5,006 nucleotides of DNA, taken from assembly GCA_014238775.1 (NCBI GenBank), contig JABAAK010000010.1:1-5006 (forward strand), written 5' to 3'. Shown piece after piece: positions 1-5,006 of the stretch (within the stretch, counting starts at the first letter, position 1; every line of letters begins with the position of its first letter). Source of the stretch: Candidatus Paceibacter sp. Its GTDB lineage: Bacteria > Patescibacteriota > Minisyncoccia > Phycocordibacterales > JABAAK01. The notes under the pieces are model-generated. The model worked only from the letters and a program-made list of their open reading frames with translations. It did no database searches and had not been told where the DNA came from. The position numbers were made by a program, and so were the translations under genes.

Positions 1-245
1 AAAATAATATGGATTTGGATTATCATATAGCATTTTTGGATGAAAATAATTTTTCTGTTTCAAAAGGAACCTCTTGTAGAGTCTTGGGAGAAGGGGTGTT
101 AAAAAAAATTGCAAAGAATTCAAATTATCACAGCAAGTCCCTAGGATCAGGGATTAGGATTGGTCTTTTATCAAACCATAAAAAAAAAGATATTAAAAAA
201 TTATTAACCCTTATAAAAAAGGCGGATAATATACAAAGTAGATAA
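1..245 (+). CDS. Cysteine desulfurase (NifS/IscS-like), C-terminal fragment
   Basis: This is the 3' end of a gene entering from the left edge; the frame is open from base 3 and stops at TAA 243-245, so the ATG at 9 is probably internal. The family is PLP-dependent and removes sulfur from cysteine as an enzyme persulfide, for Fe-S clusters or tRNA thiolation. The visible part fits its C-terminal lobe. The segment SVSKGTSC (Cys codon at 75-77) matches the S-x-G-[ST]-[AS]-C loop that carries the catalytic Cys. The later GSGIRIGLLSNHKKKDI segment matches the usual [ST]-x-[IL]-R-x-[SG]-[LI] strand followed by a helix. The Cys is followed by RVLGEG rather than the usual small residues. The PLP-lysine region lies outside the window, so a related class V aminotransferase remains possible. 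An A9 run (180-188) codes for three lysines. The next gene has its own promoter 12 bp downstream. Confidence 0.72.
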   Translation, partial: NNMDLDYHIAFLDENNFSVSKGTSCRVLGEGVLKKIAKNSNYHSKSLGSGIRIGLLSNHKKKDIKKLLTLIKKADNIQSR

Positions 246-254
246 AAGTCGTAA

Positions 255-280
255 ACTTGAAAAAACCTTTATTTTTAAGT
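255..280 (+). repeat. AT-rich inverted repeat overlapping the promoter
   Basis: ACTT (255-258) and AAAAA (260-264) pair with TTTTT (272-276) and AAGT (277-280), with one bulged G at 259 and a 7-nt loop. It covers the -35 box and spacer and touches the first base of the -10 box. It could be an operator for a regulator or a weak terminator for the gene to the left. It has few GC pairs and no T-run after the stem, so an effective terminator is doubtful, and chance in AT-rich DNA is possible. Confidence 0.35.
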
Positions 281-285
281 ATAAT
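257..285 (+). promoter_or_regulatory. Sigma70-type promoter for the 307-3819 operon
   Basis: The -35 element TTGAAA (257-262, five of six consensus bases) is separated by exactly 17 bp from a perfect TATAAT (280-285). Transcription would start near 292, giving a leader of about 15 nt before the ATG at 307. No Shine-Dalgarno sequence is visible in that leader. The promoter lies wholly between the cysteine desulfurase stop and the next start, so it probably drives both the membrane protein and the Hsp100 gene 3 bp behind it. Confidence 0.65.
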
Positions 286-306
286 ATTTATATTTAGAAC
301 AATATT

Positions 307-1104
307 ATGCACTTAGATGACCTCGAACACTCTCAAATTATTCTTTTGTCTATATTACTTACAGTAATTATTTCAGTCGCAACCTCTGTTTCGGTTTTGT
401 CAATTTTAGAAAGTAGACAGGGTGAGGCAACTGTTGTTAGTAAAACAATAAATAGAATAATAGAAAGAAAAATATCTACAGACAAAACATCATCAAAAGA
501 AATTACAGAAAATGATGTGGAGAATATTCTTGTGTCAATAATAGGCAAAGATGTACAAAAAAATAATGGTGAGAACATAGTACAAGAATTTTCGTCTTCA
601 CAAATCCAAACAACTAATTTTGACAATCCTGTGATTTTGTTGAAGGATTCAAAAACATTGTTGGTGGAAAAAAATTACATAAATCAAAGTGGTGATTTGG
701 ATATAAAATTTAAAGAAAATACATATACTTTTTCTGAAATAAAAGATAGTCGGTTTCAAAATTACTCTTTGTATAGATTAGGAGAATTAAATTCTAAATT
801 ACCTATAAAATCCATAATAAAAATTGGAAAAGAAGTAGATATTAAAATTGCTAAAAAAGTTTTTCTTTTGAATTCAGGAAATAAAAATTTATTTTATACA
901 GAAGGAGTTATTTCAACAATAAATAAAAATAAAAATAAAAATAAAATTCTAAATTTTACAGTCTCTGCGGATAAGGGTAATAATTATAAAAATTTATTTG
1001 TTTTTGATACAGAAGGTTATTTGCTTGGTATTTGGTTTAAAAATGATAGCAAAGATATAACACCAATATATGATATTATTTCTTTGTATAATAGTAATAA
1101 ATAA
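307..1104 (+). CDS. Membrane-anchored degenerate trypsin-like (S1C) domain protein
   Basis: The 265-residue protein opens with a short acidic stretch (DDLEHSQ), one hydrophobic helix at about residues 10-34, and then a Ser/Lys/Glu-rich linker (about 35-105) containing KTINRIIERK. This start resembles the trypsin-like membrane proteins common in CPR bacteria. From about residue 107 the pattern of strands follows an HtrA-like protease, but the active-site positions seem lost. The expected TN-x-HVV is LLVEKNYIN (118-126) and the expected GNSGGPL is GNNYKNL (224-230), just before DTEGYLLGIW, which matches the usual [DN]-x-x-G-x-x-[VL]-G-I strand. The expected Asp region, near residue 145-155, has no clear acidic match. 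It is therefore probably a non-catalytic binding or sensor domain outside the membrane. The ATG at 307 sits about 15 nt after the predicted transcription start. The fold assignment rests on motif positions only; the reading frame is secure. Confidence 0.8.
   Translation: MHLDDLEHSQIILLSILLTVIISVATSVSVLSILESRQGEATVVSKTINRIIERKISTDKTSSKEITENDVENILVSIIGKDVQKNNGENIVQEFSSSQIQTTNFDNPVILLKDSKTLLVEKNYINQSGDLDIKFKENTYTFSEIKDSRFQNYSLYRLGELNSKLPIKSIIKIGKEVDIKIAKKVFLLNSGNKNLFYTEGVISTINKNKNKNKILNFTVSADKGNNYKNLFVFDTEGYLLGIWFKNDSKDITPIYDIISLYNSNK
922..945 (+). repeat. Four AATAAA hexamers coding Asn-Lys repeats
   Basis: Four perfect tandem copies of AATAAA encode (Asn-Lys)4 in the predicted outer domain of the membrane protein. 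The six-base unit preserves the frame, so copy-number changes would only lengthen or shorten a surface loop by two residues per unit. It probably arose by replication slippage. Confidence 0.8.
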
Positions 1105-1107
1105 AAT

Positions 1108-3819
1108 ATGATACCATTTCAAAAATTTACAGAACGAGCAAAAAATGCAATACGTATTGCATACGAGACTGCAGCTGGACACGGTAGTCATAATGTAAAC
1201 ACAACACATTTACTTGCAGCTCTTTCTGGACAAGAAGAAGGACTTGTTTCTGCTGTTTTGTATAAATTTGGTATTGATAGCAACGAATTACACGATCAAG
1301 TTATTGAGTTTCTAGAAACTAAATCAAATTCAACTTCCTACGAACCTCTTCCAACTATGCAATTTTATATAACAAAAGAACTAGGCAAAACACTTGAAAG
1401 ATCTATACAAATAGCAAAAGAAATAAATGAAAATTATGCTTCTACAGAGCATTTGTTTCTTGCAATTTTGGAAGACAAAGAAATAGTTAGAATGTTCTTA
1501 CCCTTAGAGATAATTTCTTCTGAAAATATTGTAAAAGTATTAAAAGAATTAAAATCACAAAAAAATACAGAAAAAACCGAAAGTAAAAAGAATCTCATGA
1601 AGTTTGGAAGAGATTTAACAGCCCTTGCAAAAGAAAACAAACTAGACCCTGTTATTGGAAGGGACGTAGAGATAAACAGAGTTATACAAATACTTTCAAG
1701 GAGAACAAAAAATAATCCAATGCTTATAGGAGAAGCAGGTACTGGTAAAACTGCCATAGTTGAAGGTCTTGCAAGAAGAATAACTTCAAACGATGTTCCA
1801 GAATCTGTAAAAGACAAAGAACTTATCACCCTAGATTTGGGATCTGTTCTTGCTGGAACAAAATTTCGAGGAGAATTTGAAGAGAGATTAAGAGCAATAA
1901 TGAAAGAGGTACAAAAATCAAATGGAAAAATTTTACTATTTATAGATGAAACACATACACTTGTAGGTGCTGGAGGCGCAGAAGGTGCTATGGACGCATC
2001 AAACCTATTAAAACCAGCTTTAGCAAGAGGAGAATTGAGAATGATAGGCGCAACAACAATCCGTGAGTATCAAAAACACATAGAAAAAGATGCGGCACTA
2101 ACAAGAAGATTTCAACCAGTATATGTTACAGAGCCAACAACAGAAGATGCTGTATCTATATTAAGAGGGCTTAGAGAAAAATATGAACTTTTTCACGGTG
2201 TAAGAATTACAGACAGTGCTATGGTAGCTGCTGTAAATTTAACAACAAGATATATAACAGATAGATATTTGCCAGACAAGGCAATAGATGTGATAGACGA
2301 GGCTGCATCCGCATTAAGACTTTCTTTGGAAAATAAACCAGAAGCATTAGATGAAGCACATAGAAAAATTATGAGACTTGAAATAGAATACCAAGCGCTA
2401 AAAAAAGAAAAAGAAAATTCAACAGAAAAAGATGTTAAATTAACAAAAAGAATACAAGTAATAACGCGAGAAATCGCCAACTTAAAAGAGGGATCAAAAG
2501 AACTTGAAACCAGTTGGAAAAATGAGAAAGAAACCATTGCAAAACTAAAAGAAATACAAGTAAAGCTAGAGGAGGCAAAAATAAAAGAAGAAGAAGCAGA
2601 GACAAAAGCTGACTTTGCAAAGGCGGCAGAATTACGATATGGGTTGCTACCAGCACTGGAAAAAACTTATAAAGTACAACAAACAAAACTACGAAAGCTA
2701 CAAAAAAATAGAAAAATTTTAAGAGAAGAAATAATAGATGAAGATATAGCGGCTGTTGTTTCTAAGTGGACTGGGGTTCCTATAAACAAAATGCTTGAGG
2801 GTGAAATCACAAAACTTAGTAGAATACAAGATATTTTAAACAAAGAAGTTGTTGGACAAGAAGATGCTGTGTCTTTAATCTCTTCATCTATAAAAAGATC
2901 TAGAACAGGTATATCTGATCCAAACAGACCAATAGGTTCTTTTATTTTTTTAGGGCCGACAGGGGTAGGAAAGACAGAACTTGCAAAAAAACTCGCTTCA
3001 TTTTTGTTTGATGATTCAAAATCTCTTATACGTTTTGATATGTCAGAATATATGGAAAAACACTCTATTTCAAAACTAATTGGTGCACCTCCTGGATATG
3101 TAGGACATGAGGATGCTGGAAAATTAACAGAAGCAGTGCGACACAGACCTTTTTCTGTAGTATTGCTTGACGAAGTAGAAAAAGCACATCCTGAAGTTTT
3201 TAACATATTATTACAAATATTAGATGATGGACATTTAACAGATGGAAAAGGAAGAACTGTAAATTTTAAAAATACAGTAATTATATTGACTTCAAACATA
3301 GGTTCACAAGAGATAATGTCATTGAATTCAATTGGTTTTTCTATGGACGAGAATAACAAACAAGATAAAGACCACTTAGCACTTTATGAAAAAGTTAAAG
3401 AAAAAGTAACAGATTCATTAAAAAAAGTTTTCAAACCAGAATTTTTAAACAGGTTAGATGAAGTAATTGTATTCAAACCTCTCTCGTTTAATACGATAGG
3501 TGAGATAGTTAAGATACAGATGAAAGAAGTTGTTAATAGATTGGAAGGAAAAGATATAAAATTAAAAATTGAGAATTCTGTATACAAAAAACTTGCGAAA
3601 GAAGGATATGACCAACAGTATGGTGCAAGACCGCTTAGGCGAAAAATTCAAGTTGATATTTTAAACAAAATAGCCAATGAAATAATAAATAAAAATATAA
3701 AAAATGGGGATACTGTCTCTGTAAGTGTTAGTCCTGATAACGAATTTATTTTTTCAATTGCAAAAAAAAGAGGTAAGGTAAAAAAACCAGTACTATTGGA
3801 AAATACCCATAGTTTATAA
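1108..3819 (+). CDS. clpB: Hsp100 AAA+ unfoldase with ClpB-type middle domain and ClpC-type ClpP-docking tripeptide
   Basis: This 903-residue, two-ring ATPase threads proteins through its hexamer pore. It has two Clp N repeats (about 1-150) that read more like ClpC. AAA1 has Walker A GEAGTGKT (208-215, K214), pore loop KFRG (252-255), Walker B D280/E281 and arginine fingers R333/R334. The middle domain starts at KPEALD (410) and reaches ELRYG (Y511), co-linear with E. coli ClpB and about six residues longer, and far longer than in ClpC. AAA2 has Walker A GPTGVGKT (616-623), pore loop GYVG (663-666), Walker B D688/E689, sensor TSN (728-730), R782 and sensor-2 GARPLRR (839-845). Between sensor 1 and R782 it carries SIGF (IGF at 742-744), the place and form of the ClpP-docking loop of ClpA/ClpC, absent from classical ClpB. 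The C-terminus adds a basic tail (KKRGKVKK). E. coli ClpB has 857 residues. The ATG lies 3 bp after the preceding stop, so co-transcription is likely; no Shine-Dalgarno or CIRCE element is seen. Family is certain; the symbol clpB rather than clpC is a judgement. Confidence 0.97.
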   Translation: MIPFQKFTERAKNAIRIAYETAAGHGSHNVNTTHLLAALSGQEEGLVSAVLYKFGIDSNELHDQVIEFLETKSNSTSYEPLPTMQFYITKELGKTLERSIQIAKEINENYASTEHLFLAILEDKEIVRMFLPLEIISSENIVKVLKELKSQKNTEKTESKKNLMKFGRDLTALAKENKLDPVIGRDVEINRVIQILSRRTKNNPMLIGEAGTGKTAIVEGLARRITSNDVPESVKDKELITLDLGSVLAGTKFRGEFEERLRAIMKEVQKSNGKILLFIDETHTLVGAGGAEGAMDASNLLKPALARGELRMIGATTIREYQKHIEKDAALTRRFQPVYVTEPTTEDAVSILRGLREKYELFHGVRITDSAMVAAVNLTTRYITDRYLPDKAIDVIDEAASALRLSLENKPEALDEAHRKIMRLEIEYQALKKEKENSTEKDVKLTKRIQVITREIANLKEGSKELETSWKNEKETIAKLKEIQVKLEEAKIKEEEAETKADFAKAAELRYGLLPALEKTYKVQQTKLRKLQKNRKILREEIIDEDIAAVVSKWTGVPINKMLEGEITKLSRIQDILNKEVVGQEDAVSLISSSIKRSRTGISDPNRPIGSFIFLGPTGVGKTELAKKLASFLFDDSKSLIRFDMSEYMEKHSISKLIGAPPGYVGHEDAGKLTEAVRHRPFSVVLLDEVEKAHPEVFNILLQILDDGHLTDGKGRTVNFKNTVIILTSNIGSQEIMSLNSIGFSMDENNKQDKDHLALYEKVKEKVTDSLKKVFKPEFLNRLDEVIVFKPLSFNTIGEIVKIQMKEVVNRLEGKDIKLKIENSVYKKLAKEGYDQQYGARPLRRKIQVDILNKIANEIINKNIKNGDTVSVSVSPDNEFIFSIAKKRGKVKKPVLLENTHSL

Positions 3820-3836
3820 GTGTTTACGAAACTTAC

Positions 3837-3865
3837 TTTTCAAAATAACTAATAAATGGTATAAT
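3837..3865 (+). promoter_or_regulatory. Extended -10 promoter for tRNA-Tyr and the following frame
   Basis: TGGTATAAT (3857-3865) is a perfect extended -10 element (TGnTATAAT). A weak -35, TTTTCA (3837-3842, four of six), stands 17 bp upstream. Transcription would start near 3872, about 40 nt before the mature tRNA 5' end and only a base or two before the in-frame ATG at 3874. It follows the Hsp100 stop by about 18 bp, with no convincing terminator hairpin between them. Confidence 0.62.
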
Positions 3866-3873
3866 TATTATAT

Positions 3874-3996
3874 ATGAATATGTTATTATTTTATAAGCAA
3901 TTCAAAAATAAGGCGTCGGTGGCAGAGTGGTCAATTGCAACGGACTGTAAATCCGTCGACGAAAGTCTACGTTGGTTCAAATCCAACCCGGCGCAC
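3874..3996 (+). other. In-frame open extension of the secreted-protein frame through tRNA-Tyr
   Basis: From ATG 3874 (second ATG at 3880, GTG at 3919) the frame runs 41 codons without a stop, crosses the whole tRNA gene and joins the secreted-protein frame at 3997. The predicted peptide starts MNMLLFYKQFKNK; the tRNA then codes ASVAEWSIATDCKS and so on, a type of peptide often seen when tRNA-Tyr genes are translated in silico. It would supply the only ATG starts of the downstream gene and would place Arg, Lys and His ahead of its hydrophobic segment. Whether it is translated is unknown, and an open frame of this length can occur by chance. Confidence 0.3.
3913..3995 (+). tRNA. tRNA-Tyr (anticodon GUA)
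   Basis: The 83-nt cloverleaf folds fully by eye. The acceptor is 3913-3919 with 3988-3994 (seven pairs, including one U-G), and the discriminator is A3995. The D stem GCA/UGC (3922-3924 with 3936-3938) encloses a loop with the conserved GG. The anticodon stem ACGGA/UCCGU (3940-3944 with 3952-3956) closes the loop CUGUAAA, with anticodon GUA at 3947-3949. The long variable arm (3957-3970) contains GAC-GAAA-GUC, as expected for class II bacterial tRNA-Tyr. The T stem GUUGG/CCAAC (3971-3975 with 3983-3987) has loop UUCAAAU. The CCA end is not encoded (CAC follows the discriminator), so a CCA-adding enzyme is needed. Confidence 0.97.
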
Positions 3997-5006
3997 ACGT
4001 TTATAAATGTTTTTCTTACTGGTTTAGTTGTATTTTTTTGTTTTACAATTACAAATGTTTTTGCTGCAGATTCTTATGATTTGTATTTAAAGGATACTTC
4101 AAGATCTGCCATATTTACATCTCCAAACAGTGATAATTCAGAATATACTTTTTCTTATGCATTTGTAGAAAAATCAGAACAGTGTACTCCTTTTGGTGTT
4201 TCTAGTGTTACACAAACAAATTTCAATCCAAAAAATTCTATTTCATTAGGTGAAAGTAATCACCATAAATTTTTATGTATAACAGAAAACAATGGAACAA
4301 CTTCATATCAACCAACGGCCCCACTATATGTCGCTGTAAAAAACGTGGTAATTAGTGTTTCAAGAAAATCAATACAAATAGAAAATTCAGATAATAAAAA
4401 TTTATATCAATTTATAGTAGATGATGATTATGATTATAATGATCAAAAAACTGGTTCACTACATTGGGCCTATGTTCCTTTTTCTGAAGTGTGCGACTCT
4501 AACAATCCTAAAAAAACCGCATATTTATTTGGTTTTAAGCCAGATGATCAAGAAAGACCGGTCTATTCAAAATATGATGAAGATTATGGAAAAGGTTTTG
4601 TATATACTTTTTTCAATGAACAAAGTAATTTACAAAACATAACAGGTAATGAGGGAGAACCTATTGAAATAAAATTAAAACCTTTAAGGATAACTAGCAC
4701 AGTAAGTGCCACAAACACCCAAACATCAAAAACAAACACAATATGTTTTCTTTCTGCACATCCAAAGTATGATGCTTATGCTGTGAAAGGACATACATTA
4801 ACATATAGTGACGGAAGGACATCTGGAACATCATCAGCTAGCCCTGGAAAACCTTCTAGTTTTTTTGGTATTTTTAACTCTAGTAAAAACAAAAACATAG
4901 CTTCAATCAAAAAATTTATTGGAAGTTTTGATTTTAAAGATAGTGATATATCAATTGGACATGTTCCAGACATAGAAATATCTACACCTAGTGGTGGTAT
5001 TGTTCC
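3997..5006 (+). CDS. Secreted or surface protein with two Cys-containing repeats, 3' partial, start unresolved
   Basis: I do not recognise a named family. The frame is open from the tRNA end to the right edge (336 whole codons) with no ATG, and no ATG, GTG or TTG before the hydrophobic segment; 3997 is simply the first in-frame codon after the tRNA. A hydrophobic stretch (4009-4068) ending NVFA before ADSYD looks like a signal peptide with an A-A or VFA-A type cleavage site. The mature part is rich in Ser, Thr, Tyr and Asn, as in secreted beta-rich proteins. Two units each begin with a similar 12-residue block, FSYAFVEKSEQC (4150-4185) and LHWAYVPFSEVC (4459-4494), and each has one later Cys (4276, 4744), suggesting two sandwich domains with one disulfide each. 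A Ser/Thr/Gly linker follows (about 4810-4890). The visible end reads SGGIVP, which could open a CPR type IV secretion pilin-like membrane module. Coding is convincing from composition and length; the function is open. Confidence 0.8.

Noticed and set aside
1087..1092. TATAAT near the end of the membrane-protein gene, 15 bp before the Hsp100 ATG
   Set aside because: The region 17 bp upstream (CAATAT) is a poor -35 match and the bases code for conserved-frame residues LYNS; such hexamers are common in AT-rich DNA. A weak internal promoter cannot be excluded.
2667..3359. A 230-codon open frame on the minus strand within the AAA2 part of the Hsp100 gene
   Set aside because: It lies fully inside a highly conserved coding region on the other strand and shows no recognisable domain; it is a composition shadow of the real gene.
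3377..3385. TTAGCACTT, resembling half of a CIRCE (HrcA) element
   Set aside because: It is inside the coding region, has no matching GAGTGCTAA arm nearby and is not upstream of a gene.
3820..3856. Possible terminator after the Hsp100 gene
   Set aside because: Only very short complementary bits (AAGT with ACTT) are visible and no stem followed by a T-run, so there is no supportable intrinsic terminator.
4421..4642. A 73-codon + strand frame starting MMIMIIMIKK
   Set aside because: It is an out-of-frame shadow of the secreted-protein gene, whose own frame is open across the whole region with sensible repeats and cysteines.
1..5006. Use of TGA as a glycine or tryptophan codon (alternative code of some CPR lineages)
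   Set aside because: No coding frame contains an in-frame TGA, tryptophan is coded by TGG and glycine by GGN; the standard bacterial code explains everything seen.

Overview
The window is AT-rich and tightly packed, with every well-supported gene on the + strand. All three visible stop codons are TAA, no frame uses TGA as sense, and Shine-Dalgarno sequences are not evident. Together with a membrane-anchored protein whose N-terminus resembles the trypsin-like proteins common in Patescibacteria/CPR genomes, this suggests a small-genome CPR bacterium, probably of the Parcubacteria type. That assignment is an inference from style and from remembered families, not from a marker gene.

Layout from left to right: (1) the 3' end of a cysteine desulfurase-like gene, to 245; (2) a short gap with a good sigma70-type promoter (257-285) embedded in an AT-rich inverted repeat; (3) a 265-residue protein with one N-terminal membrane helix and an outer domain that looks like an S1C (HtrA-like) trypsin fold lacking all three catalytic residues, 307-1104; (4) after only 3 bp, a 903-residue Hsp100 AAA+ unfoldase, 1108-3819; (5) an extended -10 promoter (TGGTATAAT) at 3857-3865; (6) tRNA-Tyr(GUA), 3913-3995; (7) a secreted or surface protein with a signal-peptide-like segment and two Cys-containing repeats, which runs off the right edge.

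Genes 3 and 4 look like a two-gene quality-control operon read from the 257-285 promoter. The unfoldase combines features usually split between two families. Its middle domain is full length and aligns along its whole course with that of the ClpB disaggregase. Its second AAA+ module carries an Ile-Gly-Phe tripeptide where ClpA/ClpC/ClpX carry the loop that docks ClpP. This could be a natural disaggregase that hands substrates to ClpP.

The second notable point is the tRNA-Tyr/secreted-protein junction. The secreted-protein frame has no ATG, GTG or TTG between the tRNA and the hydrophobic segment, and no ATG anywhere in its visible length. The frame is open leftwards through the whole tRNA gene to two ATGs (3874, 3880) placed just after the promoter. 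Either the protein is translated through the tRNA sequence, or it uses a non-standard start, or it needs a one-base shift at a T5 tract beside an out-of-frame ATG at 4007. No stretch over 300 bases lacks a gene.
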